Shown: positions 26,288 to 34,373, counted from the stretch's first letter. The stretch: 57,280 nt of DNA from Domibacillus robiginosus (GCF_000966195.1 NZ_LAHL01000031.1:1-57280); one strand, 5' to 3'. Notes: generated by a model from the sequence alone, not told the origin. Translations and numbers: made by a program.

Positions 26288-27121
26288 TCAGGCTAATTTA
26301 ATGTAAAGTGGATACACATAAGGTTCTTCTGGTTCTTCTATCGTTTTCCAGGAATTCACTTCTAATACAGGAATTTGAGTCCCGTTATATGAGGTTAGTG
26401 AGATGGTTCCTTCTATCTCAAGCCATGTATCCTGCTTGAAGTTTGAGGCTTTGTCAAATTCCACTAGAAAGCCAATCAAGCTGGCATCGGCTACGCAGTG
26501 TGTAATAAGAAAACGTGACAAAACAAGCTGGTTTGCCTGGAGGCTGTTCTCTTTAAATATAAAACCGTTCATTTTAATGGTGCGGCCGGCGTACTTTCCG
26601 GGATCTGCATTTATTTGTCCGTAGTAAGCTTCAAAGACATCATCTGTTAAATGAATAACGTGTTCACCTTCCAGATTGTTCATTTTCTGATCGTACGCTG
26701 CCTGTTGAATTTCTTTTCGGTCTACAGCCATTTCCTCATGTTCACCGGAAAGTGTTTCAGCCTTTGATTGCAGAAGCAGGCCGGCTCCTTTTTGAGCGGC
26801 TATAGAAGCGCCAAGTGTCTGGGGCGGCAGTAGAAAGCCGGTAACCAGTGGAAATACTAAAACAGAATAAGAAAAGTAGGGACGCCTGGAATGGTGATGG
26901 TCACAGCAGCACACGGATGCACCTTTGTTTTTAGGACTCCATAAGCGGAAAAACTGAACAAATCCGAGAAAGAAAAAAAGATAAGCAGCACATAAGCTGA
27001 GCCAAGTGTAAGCAGGATTTACATATTTCAAGATATCCCCACTCGTGTGAAGCTCAAGAAAAAACAATGAAAAGGCAGCCAAAGCGATTGCTTTACATGC
27101 CTGCTGAGGATGAAAAACCAT
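26288..27121 (-). CDS. YcgQ-like membrane protein with a Cys/His-rich loop
   Basis: 277 residues of the TIGR03943/DUF1980 family. Three membrane helices lie in the first 110 residues, and an extracytoplasmic C-terminal domain follows (about 150-275) with NADPGKYAGRTIKMNGFIF and HCVADASLIGFLVEF. Between helices 2 and 3 is VCCCDHHHSRR, a compact cluster of three Cys and three His that looks like a metal-binding site. The gene lies 15 bp downstream of the permease gene and is co-transcribed with it, as ycgR-ycgQ in B. subtilis. A role in metal or small-molecule transfer together with the permease is inferred. Confidence 0.85.
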   Translation of the reverse strand: MVFHPQQACKAIALAAFSLFFLELHTSGDILKYVNPAYTWLSLCAAYLFFFLGFVQFFRLWSPKNKGASVCCCDHHHSRRPYFSYSVLVFPLVTGFLLPPQTLGASIAAQKGAGLLLQSKAETLSGEHEEMAVDRKEIQQAAYDQKMNNLEGEHVIHLTDDVFEAYYGQINADPGKYAGRTIKMNGFIFKENSLQANQLVLSRFLITHCVADASLIGFLVEFDKASNFKQDTWLEIEGTISLTSYNGTQIPVLEVNSWKTIEEPEEPYVYPLYIKLA

Positions 27122-27136
27122 AGGCAGCGGCCTCCT

Positions 27137-28141
27137 TTACAAAAATGATAAAAAGCCTGTACATAAAAAAACAACGGCTGTAATGAAAAAAATTAAGCTG
27201 ATGACAAATGTAAGGCGGAAGACACTGAGCAGCATCAGGGTATTTTTTAAATCGATCATTGGCCCGTAAATCAAAAAAGCCAAGATTGAGGATGAAGGAA
27301 ATAAATGACGAAAAGAAGCCCCAATAAATGCGTCTGCTTCTGAACAAAGAGAGAGTATATAAGCGAGTCCCATCATGACAAGAGTGGAGGAGATCCAGCT
27401 TTCTCCCATCTGTAAAAGGGACTGGGCTGCAACGTAGGTTTGTACAAATGCTGCGAGAAAAGCACCAATGACTAGATATTTTCCCATATCAAAAAACTCA
27501 TCAATAGAATGGGTGAGCATGCTCCACATTCTCGCTGTAACAGTTGTTTTAAGCAAGTCGGCTTTGGGTACCGGGTCTACAGCTCGTTCTTTTAATTGAT
27601 TTTGTTTGAAGAGTAGGCTGATCAAAAACGAAATGAGAAGAGCTGCGAGAAAGCCAGCAGCCATACGCAGGCCAGCTACTTTTATATCCTGCCCAAAAGC
27701 GATATACGTTGAAAAAATGACGATTGGATTAATGAGCGGTCCTGTTAACAGAAACCCAACTCCGGCATAAATGGGCACACCTTTGGCGACAAGCCTTCGA
27801 ACAATAGGCACAATACCACATTCGCAGGCAGGAAAAAAAGCGCCAATGATACAGCTGACCAAAACAGCTGCAAATCGGTTTTGGGGCAACCATTTTTTGA
27901 TATGCTCCTCTCGAACAAAAATCTGTATAAATCCTGCAATCACAACACCGATTAAAACAAACGGTATGGCTTCTATAAGAATGCTCAGGAAAATCGTATT
28001 CATTTGCAGAAAAGAAGAAGGAAGAGATGAAAAAATATCTTTCTTTCCAAAGAAAAACTGTACAAATAAAAACCAAACAATACAAAGAAGGACAGTGAGC
28101 ATAGTGATAGATAATAAGTGTAAGCGAATAAGCGGAAGCAT
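27137..28141 (-). CDS. YcgR/YraQ-family permease
   Basis: 334 residues from the ATG at 28141 (AAGGGG 6 nt upstream). The longer frame to 28282 has no better site and would lie across the divergent leader promoter. About eight membrane helices in two halves, with the family-typical motif GAFFPACECGIVPIVRRL in the first half, PLINPIVIFSTY, and CSEADAFIGASF in the second. The CEC and CSE cysteines suggest thiolate or metal chemistry in the membrane, as proposed for the DUF318 permease family. First gene of the pair with the YcgQ-like protein. Substrate unknown. Confidence 0.85.
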   Translation of the reverse strand: MLPLIRLHLLSITMLTVLLCIVWFLFVQFFFGKKDIFSSLPSSFLQMNTIFLSILIEAIPFVLIGVVIAGFIQIFVREEHIKKWLPQNRFAAVLVSCIIGAFFPACECGIVPIVRRLVAKGVPIYAGVGFLLTGPLINPIVIFSTYIAFGQDIKVAGLRMAAGFLAALLISFLISLLFKQNQLKERAVDPVPKADLLKTTVTARMWSMLTHSIDEFFDMGKYLVIGAFLAAFVQTYVAAQSLLQMGESWISSTLVMMGLAYILSLCSEADAFIGASFRHLFPSSSILAFLIYGPMIDLKNTLMLLSVFRLTFVISLIFFITAVVFLCTGFLSFL

Positions 28142-28258
28142 ATACGGCCCCTTTTTAGGATTAAAATAAAAAGCGTTTTGTCCACGGTATATGTATGTAT
28201 TGAGAAAAGGAATTAGTACGATTTGTCTTCTGATTAAAGAAACAGAATAGAAAGAATA

Positions 28259-28287
28259 TTGACAAATCTCCATCTGTTGCATAAAGT
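28259..28287 (+). promoter_or_regulatory. Sigma-A promoter of the mutS2-like attenuator leader
   Basis: A perfect -35 TTGACA (28259-28264), a 17-bp spacer and -10 TAAAGT (28282-28287). Transcription would start near 28294, 35 nt before a short leader ORF. Confidence 0.75.
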
Positions 28288-28328
28288 GATTAATGAAAGC
28301 CGATTTATTTAAACAAGGAGACTGGCAT

Positions 28329-28352
28329 ATGTATCTGGTGATTCTTAACTAA
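28329..28352 (+). CDS. Leader peptide MYLVILN ahead of the mutS2-like gene
   Basis: A seven-codon ORF (MYLVILN, stop TAA) with an ideal AAGGAG ribosome binding site 8 nt upstream, about 35 nt from the predicted transcription start. Codons 3-7 and the bases after the stop form the 5' arm of a long stem with 28423-28452. TTCTTAACTA pairs with TAGTTAAGAA, TCC with GGA and CTGGT with ACCAG. This is the arrangement of leader peptides in ribosome-mediated attenuators of antibiotic-resistance genes (for example erm, cat, vmlR or bmrCD leaders). A ribosome stalled here would release the 3' arm. Confidence 0.65.
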   Translation: MYLVILN

Positions 28353-28553
28353 TCCAACAATTGGATATTCTGAAAATCGCAAAAAAACGTTATTACAACG
28401 TTTATTTGAGCTGCGCTTTTCAGGAATAGTTAAGAACACGTTTCATTACCAGGATCATAAAATAGGAATAGTAGAAAGACTTGTCTTACTAGATGCAGCC
28501 TGTCTATGCCTATTTACTGTGGCCGTCATGAACGTTGTTCATGGCGGTTTTTT
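28335..28553 (+). promoter_or_regulatory. Structured attenuator leader with intrinsic terminator
   Basis: A stem of leader ORF with 28423-28452 is followed by AAATAGG/CCTATTT (28460-28466 with 28508-28514) enclosing an AAGAC/GTCTT hairpin. The terminator is 11 bp (28523-28533 with 28537-28547), with a 3-nt loop and six T residues. Its one non-Watson-Crick pair is U-G on the plus-strand RNA and would be A-C on the minus strand, so it acts on the mutS2-like transcript. It lies 60 bp before the mutS2-like start codon and downstream of the only good promoter seen. Read-through must therefore be regulated or constitutively partial. Confidence 0.65.
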
Positions 28554-28613
28554 GCGTATATAAATCGTCCATAACAGTCGTTCAGGCGTCTCCCAAAAAA
28601 GGAGGAAAAGAAA

Positions 28614-30554
28614 ATGAATCACCGTTCTTTTGACGCGCTTGGGTACTATAAGATTTTAAGTCACATAGCAGCCTTTGCCCACACTGATTCAGCCAAAAAC
28701 ACCATTCACGCTATGCGTCCGCTTCAGGAGAAAAAACGGATTGAACAGCTGCTGCTTGAAGTAGAAGAAGCCATGCGCATTCTTCAAATCAGCAGCAGCA
28801 TACCTCTTCACACGCTGGACGACATAGCAAGTATGCTCGACCAGGGAAAGAAGGGGCTGTATATTCGGGCCGACCAATTTGGCCGGGTAATATCGTTTTT
28901 AGATCACTGCAGTAAATTAAAGCGGTTTATGAAAAATAAAGTAACTGCAGCACCCGTTGTTAGCAGCTATGCAGCATCGATAGAAGAGATGTCAGAGCTT
29001 GAAGCGGATATTTCCGCATGTATTCGTCACGACAGAATAGATGACCATGCTTCTGCTCATTTGGCGTATATCCGGAGGCAGAAATCGATTTTGCTTGATA
29101 AGCTACGCGACTATGTTCAAGCACTTGTAAAAGGAAAAAAGTACGGGCCTTATTTACAGGAGCGGGTGGTATCTGAACGAAGTGGCCGGTTTGTGCTGCC
29201 AATAAAAAAAGAGCACCGTGCCAGAGTAAAAGGAACCGTACTGGACACATCGGCTTCAGGCTCCACACTTTTTATTGAGCCCATTGAATGCAGTGAAAAA
29301 CAGGAGGAAATCAGTTATTTTCAGCTGGCAGAAGAAGCGGAAGCAGAGCGCATTTTGTATGAGTTAACGGAGAAAGTGCTGGCTCATGAGCAAGATCTTC
29401 ACCTCGCCATGGAAGTGATGCATCATTACGATGTTCTTTTTGCCAAAGCAAAGTATAGTGCGAGCATTGAAGCGGTCGTTCCACAGTTAAATGAAGAGGA
29501 TAGAATTGATTTAAAAGAAGCCCGGCATCCTATGCTTGGAAAGCAGGCTGTTCCGCTGTCCATTCAGTTCGGTGACCGGGAGCATGCTCTTGTCATTACA
29601 GGACCCAATACAGGTGGAAAAACCGTTACATTGAAAACAGTCGGGCTTCTGACACTTATGGCTCAATCCGGCCTGCCGATTCCAGCGAAGGAGGGAAGCA
29701 GGGTTGCCATCTTTCAGCATGTGTTTGTAGATATAGGGGATGGACAGAGTATAGAAGATAACCTGAGTACCTTTAGTTCAAGGCTCGTATCTATCATTGA
29801 TATTTTACGTCAAGCGAACAATCATACCCTTGTTTGTATAGATGAGCTGGGTTCAGGGACTGACCCGGGAGAAGGAATGGGCCTGGCTGTTGCAATTTTA
29901 GAACAGCTGTATGAAAAGGGAGCAACATTGTTCGCCACCACACATTACAGTGAGATGAAAAGCTTTGCCGATCAAAAAGAGGGATTTTTAAACGGCTCAA
30001 TGGAGTTTGACCTCGATACATTAAAGCCAACGTATAAGCTGGTGCTGGGAAAAAGCGGCCAGAGCCAGGCATTTGATATTGCGTTAAAGCTTGGTCTGCA
30101 TCCAGCACTTGTCGAAAAAGCGTATGAAGTGACTTACCAGGAGAAAAAGTCCTTCCATAACCGCTTTGCCGAAGAGAAGCTTCGTTCAGCAGATTATCAA
30201 AATCAGGTAACGATTAACCGCTATAAACATACAAAGCCAAGCAGAAATGAAAGAAAAAGAAATCCGGTCCCTTTTTTCACGCAGGGGGACAATGTCGTTC
30301 TTAAAGCAACCAATGAAACAGGTATCGTGTTTAAAGGGCCTGATGCGTCCGGACAGTACATCGTACAGGTGAAGGGAGAAAAGCAGTCGATTAGCCATAA
30401 GCGGCTAAGTCTGCTGATTTCTGCTGCAGAGCTGTACCCGGCCGATTATGACTTTGATATTATTTTTAAAAGCAAGGAATACCGAAAAATCAAAAAAGAT
30501 CAATCTCGAAAACACGTCGAAGGTGCGTGGCTTGAGGAAGAGGAAGATGGATGA
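28614..30554 (+). CDS. MutS2-family ATPase lacking the Smr domain
   Basis: 646 residues, against about 785 for MutS2. Regions in order: MutS2-type N-terminal and clamp/lever helices (about 1-300), including RFVLPIKKEHRARVKGTVLD and SGSTLFIEPIE; then the ABC-type ATPase (about 310-520). The ATPase has Walker A GPNTGGKT (330-337), ENLSTF-like DNLSTFSS, Walker B CIDELGSGTDP (Asp410, Glu411) and TTHYSEMK. A KOW/SH3-like segment follows (about 553-600, GDNVVLKATNETGIVF). The Smr endonuclease domain is absent and the protein ends in a charged tail. AAGGAGG precedes the ATG. B. subtilis MutS2 is known to act on collided ribosomes. With the leader-peptide attenuator upstream, a ribosome-rescue or translation-inhibitor-resistance role is proposed here by inference. 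Confidence 0.85.
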   Translation: MNHRSFDALGYYKILSHIAAFAHTDSAKNTIHAMRPLQEKKRIEQLLLEVEEAMRILQISSSIPLHTLDDIASMLDQGKKGLYIRADQFGRVISFLDHCSKLKRFMKNKVTAAPVVSSYAASIEEMSELEADISACIRHDRIDDHASAHLAYIRRQKSILLDKLRDYVQALVKGKKYGPYLQERVVSERSGRFVLPIKKEHRARVKGTVLDTSASGSTLFIEPIECSEKQEEISYFQLAEEAEAERILYELTEKVLAHEQDLHLAMEVMHHYDVLFAKAKYSASIEAVVPQLNEEDRIDLKEARHPMLGKQAVPLSIQFGDREHALVITGPNTGGKTVTLKTVGLLTLMAQSGLPIPAKEGSRVAIFQHVFVDIGDGQSIEDNLSTFSSRLVSIIDILRQANNHTLVCIDELGSGTDPGEGMGLAVAILEQLYEKGATLFATTHYSEMKSFADQKEGFLNGSMEFDLDTLKPTYKLVLGKSGQSQAFDIALKLGLHPALVEKAYEVTYQEKKSFHNRFAEEKLRSADYQNQVTINRYKHTKPSRNERKRNPVPFFTQGDNVVLKATNETGIVFKGPDASGQYIVQVKGEKQSISHKRLSLLISAAELYPADYDFDIIFKSKEYRKIKKDQSRKHVEGAWLEEEEDG

Positions 30555-30634
30555 AGCAATAAGTATTTTAACCAGTGGGAAAAACAGACAAAGCGTCTGT
30601 TTTTCTCCAAAAGGCAGTGAAAGGAGCAGGAAAA

Positions 30635-30913
30635 ATGAATGGGGTGGAGCTAGTAAAAAACTATGGAGAAAATGATCTGCTTCGAAACAGTTTTTTCGAC
30701 CTGGCGAATAGAGTGTTTGGCCTGCCCTTTCAAAAGTACTATGAAGCAGGATCTTGGGGAGAAGAGTATATGCCTTTTTCACTGGCAGACGAAGGGAAAA
30801 TCATCGCCAATGTATTTTTCTTTTTATCAAGAACAGCGTCGCAAAAGAATGAACCAATCATCCTTTTGCGATGTTTTCTAACGGACTTCTGCCTGACTGG
30901 CAAAATAAAATGA
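30635..30913 (+). pseudogene. Truncated GNAT N-acetyltransferase
   Basis: From the ATG at 30635 (AAAGGAGC upstream) the frame begins MNGVELVKNYGENDLLRNSF, then FGLPFQKYYEAGSWGEEY and FSLADEGKIIANV. This is the N-terminal part of a GNAT acetyltransferase. After IIANV the family sequence stops abruptly; the acetyl-CoA-binding core (R/Q-x-x-G-x-G/A) is missing. The remaining frame runs into the 3' end of the converging histidine kinase gene. Deletion of the 3' two-thirds is the simplest explanation. Confidence 0.75.
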
Positions 30914-31873
30914 AGTACCATGTTTACCTGACTCGAGCTTATAGGTAAGGTGCAGCAGCCTGGTCACATCATCAATAATCTTCAATCCAAGTCCTTCCTG
31001 GCCGCGGCTGGAATCAAACCCTACTCCATTATCTTGAAGGGAAACAACACCGTCTACGATTTTCACTTCTAGCTTTGTTGCTTCCGCATGTTTTAACGTG
31101 TTTTGAAACACATTATCAAACAGCCGTTGAAGCCAGAGCTCATTGCTTGTCCAGCTAAGTGTTTTGTCAGCGGGCTGGTAAACCAACTCGATCCCGTGAA
31201 TGCTGTATAAATAACTCCACTTGCTCACCATGCTTCCAAGCAAATCGTTTATAACAATCTCCTGTGTTAAAAGATAGGAGTTTTCTAATGTTTCCGCAGA
31301 CTGCAGATTAAATTCATTAGTTAACTCAGCGATATAGTCAATTTGTTTATAAAGAGACTTAAACAAAGATTCATTGCCGTCATACTGATTTTCTATATAA
31401 AATAATTGCAGCCGGACAGCGGTCAGGGGGGTATTAATATCATGTCTTAGTTTTTGTAACAGCTCTTTTTTTGATTCTTCCTGCTGCCAGAGCTCTAATT
31501 CTCTGTATGCCGTCCGGTCAATCAGTAAATTCACCGATTTGATCAGCTCGCCAAGCTCATCTTTTTGCTTGATCTCCAGCTTGCTCGGAAGCTCTTCCTT
31601 GCTGGCCAGGCTTCGGATGGTTTCGTTTAATGTATTTATTTTAAGAAGAAGCGAATTAATAGATGTAGAAAACAAAAATGCCAGCAGGAAAAAGGAAAAA
31701 CAAAACAGGAGCATCATAACTGGATACGCAAAAGATTCATGAAAAGGAACTTCTTCAGATGAATCAGACAACTGATAGATCACCATCATCACCATATTAA
31801 TCAGCATTAATGAAAAAGGGACGCTGAGCACAGCAGAAAATAAAAGCAGCTGGTATCTTCGTTTTAAGGTCAT
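30878..31873 (-). CDS. Sensor histidine kinase
   Basis: 331 residues. Two membrane helices (about 10-33 and 50-72) flank a very short external loop, so it may sense the membrane or a partner protein. A HAMP-like linker (KDELGELIKSVN) is followed by the HisKA box LRHDINTPLTAVRL with His144, then N-box DNVFQNTLKHAEA, G1 DNGVGFD and G2 GLGLKI. Its start overlaps the response regulator stop by 4 nt. It is the last gene of a hydrolase-regulator-kinase operon. The family (intramembrane-type, OmpR-linked) is clear; the signal is unknown. Confidence 0.9.
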   Translation of the reverse strand: MTLKRRYQLLLFSAVLSVPFSLMLINMVMMVIYQLSDSSEEVPFHESFAYPVMMLLFCFSFFLLAFLFSTSINSLLLKINTLNETIRSLASKEELPSKLEIKQKDELGELIKSVNLLIDRTAYRELELWQQEESKKELLQKLRHDINTPLTAVRLQLFYIENQYDGNESLFKSLYKQIDYIAELTNEFNLQSAETLENSYLLTQEIVINDLLGSMVSKWSYLYSIHGIELVYQPADKTLSWTSNELWLQRLFDNVFQNTLKHAEATKLEVKIVDGVVSLQDNGVGFDSSRGQEGLGLKIIDDVTRLLHLTYKLESGKHGTSFYFASQAEVR

Positions 31874-32541
31874 ATTTTCACACGGGTATTCAGCCGGTAC
31901 CCTTCTCCATATACATTTTGAATGATGGTTCCCTGCGTATCCTCAATTTTGGACCGGAGCTTTTTAATATGAACATTTATAATATTGGGATTGCGGTCAT
32001 CGAGCGGCCACAAGTAAGCGAAGAATTGCTCTTTCGTTAAAATCCGGTCTTTATGGTCATAAAGATAAAAAAAGATTTTTCTTTCTATGGCAGTAAATGA
32101 TATTTCTTGATCAATCTGTTGGTTAAAAACCTTTCTGCGTTCAGCGTCCACAAAGAGATGATAAATTTGAACAAATGTTCCATAAGCGTGATTCAGCATT
32201 TTTTGCATTCTAAGCAGCAGTTCACGCGGATCAAAAGGTTTTACAAGATAGTCTTCTCCCAGTGTTAACCCTTGCAGCCTGCTGTCTATGTCCTGCAGAG
32301 CAGAGAGAAAAAGGACAGGAAGGGTAAACCCGGCGCTTTTGATTTTTTGTGTAAGCTGATAGCCGTCCTCGCCCGGCAGCATAATATCCATGATGACCAG
32401 ATCTGCCTGGCGAAGCTCTGTCCATATATCGCTGCCGTTTGTTTTCCAAAAGACCTGGTAGCCTTCCCGCTGTAAAATTTTTTGGAGCAGATCGCCAATC
32501 AGCCGATCATCTTCTACAATTAAAATCGTAAATCCATTCAT
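31870..32541 (-). CDS. OmpR-family response regulator
   Basis: 223 residues. The receiver domain (about 1-118) has the acidic pair Glu10/Asp11, phospho-acceptor Asp52 in VIMDIMLPGEDGY and the conserved Lys in YLVKPFDPREL. The winged helix (about 130-222) includes SFTAIERKIFFYLYDHKDRI, NVHIKKLRSKI and VYGEGYRL. It is translationally coupled to the kinase (ATGA-type overlap) and 30 nt downstream of the hydrolase gene. Probable targets include its own operon; a palindrome sits at the hydrolase start. Confidence 0.92.
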   Translation of the reverse strand: MNGFTILIVEDDRLIGDLLQKILQREGYQVFWKTNGSDIWTELRQADLVIMDIMLPGEDGYQLTQKIKSAGFTLPVLFLSALQDIDSRLQGLTLGEDYLVKPFDPRELLLRMQKMLNHAYGTFVQIYHLFVDAERRKVFNQQIDQEISFTAIERKIFFYLYDHKDRILTKEQFFAYLWPLDDRNPNIINVHIKKLRSKIEDTQGTIIQNVYGEGYRLNTRVKI

Positions 32542-32571
32542 TTGGTCACCTTTTTATGTTGTAATTAAAAG

Positions 32572-33558
32572 CTAGCGGTTATGTTTTATTTGCCTTGAAA
32601 ATTGAACAGCTGACTGATAAATGTCATCAGGAGCATACAGGTAAATAGAATGCTTACCTTCTATTTTCTTTATTTGTACATTTTTTAGCTGCTGAGAGAA
32701 TGCTTCATAGTTTTTATTTTTAGCTTTCGTAAATATTGAATGCTTATTTTCCTCCGTATAAGCGGATACGAAAAGCATAGGCGTTTCGTTTGGGAGAGGA
32801 AGAGCGGTCGATTTTACTGCATTTTTTCCGCTCTGAAGCAGCTCCTGTACCATATTATCATTAAAGATTTGTTTATAGGACAGAGCTTTAAATTGCTTCT
32901 TTTCATCCTCTGTTAAAAAAGACTGCTTGATTACTTCCGGATCATATACCATAGAAGGGGCGAGCCGGTGGAACCCAATTTTCGTTAACAGGCTCATTCC
33001 TTTTATCATCAACGAGTCGGCTGTGTCTGGCGGATGAGTTTTATATTCCTGAGGCAGGCCAATATCAAGGGCAATAATTGCTGTGATTTCATTTGGATAC
33101 TTTTGCGCCCAGTAGATTGCCTCTAATCCGGAAAGAGAATGAGGGACAAGGATATAGGGAGGTTTATGCCCGCTTTGAAGCAGTGCCCTTCTAGTCTGAG
33201 TCATGATAGTATCGAGATTACGGTTATCATCGAATACGTCACTATAGCCGTAGCCTCCGCGCTCAATGACAGCAATACGATTATTTTTTGAAAACTTACT
33301 GTACAGGCCTTTCATTTCATAAATAGGAGCTGCAATACCCGAACCAGGCATATATACATACGTATCTTCGCCGCTGCCTTCACTGTATACGTTGATTTTT
33401 TTATCATGTATATTCACGTACTTGCCTTGAAGTTTAAGCAGTGCTTCCTCCTTGCTTAGCTGATAGACGTGGTGCAAATAAACAAAAACTGTGACGAGCA
33501 ACATAAAGATCACGCATACAGCTGCTAGTTTTTTTAACGCATTCATTAATTTTTTCAT
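32572..33558 (-). CDS. Membrane-anchored alpha/beta hydrolase
   Basis: 328 residues from the ATG at 33558 (AAAGGAG 5 nt upstream; the in-frame GTG at 33573 would lie within that site). There is an N-terminal membrane helix (about 9-30) without a clear cleavage or lipobox site. The alpha/beta-hydrolase core contains the nucleophile elbow VPHSLSGLEA (serine in S-L-S-G rather than the commoner G-x-S-x-G), ALDIGLPQEY and a C-terminal GKHSIY histidine. It is expected to act outside the membrane on an ester, lipid or antibiotic. Being first in the operon with a two-component system, it may be the effector controlled by that system. Confidence 0.85.
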   Translation of the reverse strand: MKKLMNALKKLAAVCVIFMLLVTVFVYLHHVYQLSKEEALLKLQGKYVNIHDKKINVYSEGSGEDTYVYMPGSGIAAPIYEMKGLYSKFSKNNRIAVIERGGYGYSDVFDDNRNLDTIMTQTRRALLQSGHKPPYILVPHSLSGLEAIYWAQKYPNEITAIIALDIGLPQEYKTHPPDTADSLMIKGMSLLTKIGFHRLAPSMVYDPEVIKQSFLTEDEKKQFKALSYKQIFNDNMVQELLQSGKNAVKSTALPLPNETPMLFVSAYTEENKHSIFTKAKNKNYEAFSQQLKNVQIKKIEGKHSIYLYAPDDIYQSAVQFSRQIKHNR

Positions 33559-33566
33559 CCTAACTC

Positions 33567-33586
33567 CTTTCACCGTATAGTGAAAG
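33567..33586 (-). promoter_or_regulatory. Palindrome over the hydrolase ribosome binding site
   Basis: CTTTCAC and GTGAAAG separated by 6 bp, a perfect 7-bp inverted repeat. On the minus strand its proximal arm contains most of the AAAGGAG ribosome binding site of the hydrolase gene. It could be an operator for the downstream response regulator or an RNA hairpin that masks the ribosome binding site. Confidence 0.5.
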
Positions 33587-33599
33587 AATAATGGACAAA

Positions 33600-34045
33600 A
33601 ATAAATTTCTAATTAATTTTTAAAACTTTTCATCCGGGAAGAACATGTATCGAAAAAGGATTTTTTCAAGTCTTCGATACATAAGGAAGCCTGTTCTTTT
33701 ACGGAGAGAACATACCGGTTGTGATTCGTTGCATAGGCGGCGAAGATCGGGCAAGCTTGCTTCTCCAATGGCTGGCGGTGAACCAGAGTCGCTCATTATC
33801 TTTAGTCTAACAAAGGAAGGGGCTTGCTGAGGAAAAATATTGAAATTTTATGCGGCTAATAAAGATTTTCTTGTTTTGCCAGAACATTTGCAAAACAGCT
33901 GGTAAAAAGAGAGGAAAGGCATTTTGAAAAACTAACCGATTTTTTATGACAGCTGCAGCAAACAAGAAATGGATAAGATACTGTTAAAATAAAATTCAAA
34001 CAAAACGATAAATTGTACTGTTCTTTTCGTAAAATTTGGATAAAA
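33600..34045. other. Intergenic region between the hydrolase operon and the riboswitch
   Basis: No gene. A hairpin-forming segment lies at 33641-33700 (GTATCGAA/TTCGATAC inside AAGAACA/TGTTCTT). The rest is AT-rich. Confidence 0.3.
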
Positions 34046-34051
34046 TATACT
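34046..34051 (+). promoter_or_regulatory. Probable -10 of the riboswitch transcript
   Basis: TATACT about 15 bp upstream of the riboswitch aptamer. A matching -35 is weak (CTTTTC at 17-bp spacing). Confidence 0.35.
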
Positions 34052-34060
34052 TACGAATAA

Positions 34061-34145
34061 TTAATAAAAGGCAAACTAATCGAAAGGTTAGGACGCAAAG
34101 CTGCGGATCTAAAATTCCTAGAATAATGATAGCCGGGCTGCAGAA
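34061..34145 (+). promoter_or_regulatory. Cyclic-di-GMP-I riboswitch (GEMM-I)
   Basis: The aptamer core is recognisable. AAAAGGCAAACTAATCGAAAG forms the first hairpin closing with GGTTAG, followed directly by the near-invariant GGACGCAAAGC, then CTGCGGATCTAAAA, a short hairpin, and TGATAGCCGGGCTGCAG. These are the conserved blocks of GEMM-I riboswitches, which bind c-di-GMP in the joint of the two helices. It lies directly upstream of a 52-codon ORF and an NAD(P)-binding protein gene. A GACG/CGTC hairpin (34149-34164) before the first start codon may be part of the expression platform. No obvious terminator is seen, so translational control is more likely. Confidence 0.85.
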
Positions 34146-34164
34146 ATGGACGGTATTCATCGTC

Positions 34165-34323
34165 ATGAGTGAAAGCAGCGAACAGGTCATTTTAAATCAT
34201 GAACTCACTCGTTTATATAGCGATTACGAGCGCTGTCAGGATCCAAACATAAAAAAAGAAATAGTAAGTGATGTCATCCTTTTGCAAACAGCCGTTACAC
34301 TGCTCGCATCAAAACGGAAATAG
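34165..34323 (+). CDS. 52-residue protein under the c-di-GMP riboswitch
   Basis: First ORF after the riboswitch, starting MSESSEQVILNHELTRLY, helical and hydrophilic, ending ASKRK. No recognised family. The ATG has no good ribosome binding site (only GGACGG 11 nt away, inside a possible hairpin). This fits translational gating by the riboswitch but also lowers confidence. The next gene starts 50 nt after its stop and is probably co-transcribed. Confidence 0.5.
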   Translation: MSESSEQVILNHELTRLYSDYERCQDPNIKKEIVSDVILLQTAVTLLASKRK

Positions 34324-34373
34324 TTATGTTTGATTGTTGCAAAAAAATGGATAAAGCAGTAGGGGGCGGGGGA

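Noticed and set aside
28387-28406. AAACGTTATTACAACGTTT as a Zur or other metalloregulator operator for the ycgRQ-like pair
   Set aside because: It does not match the Zur consensus (TCGTAATNATTACGA type) and lies downstream of the leader promoter on the opposite strand. It is more likely part of the attenuator RNA.
30839-30871. Terminator after the histidine kinase gene (TCGCAAAAG / CTTTTGCGA)
   Set aside because: The stem is perfect but there is no U-tract on the minus strand, so termination is doubtful.
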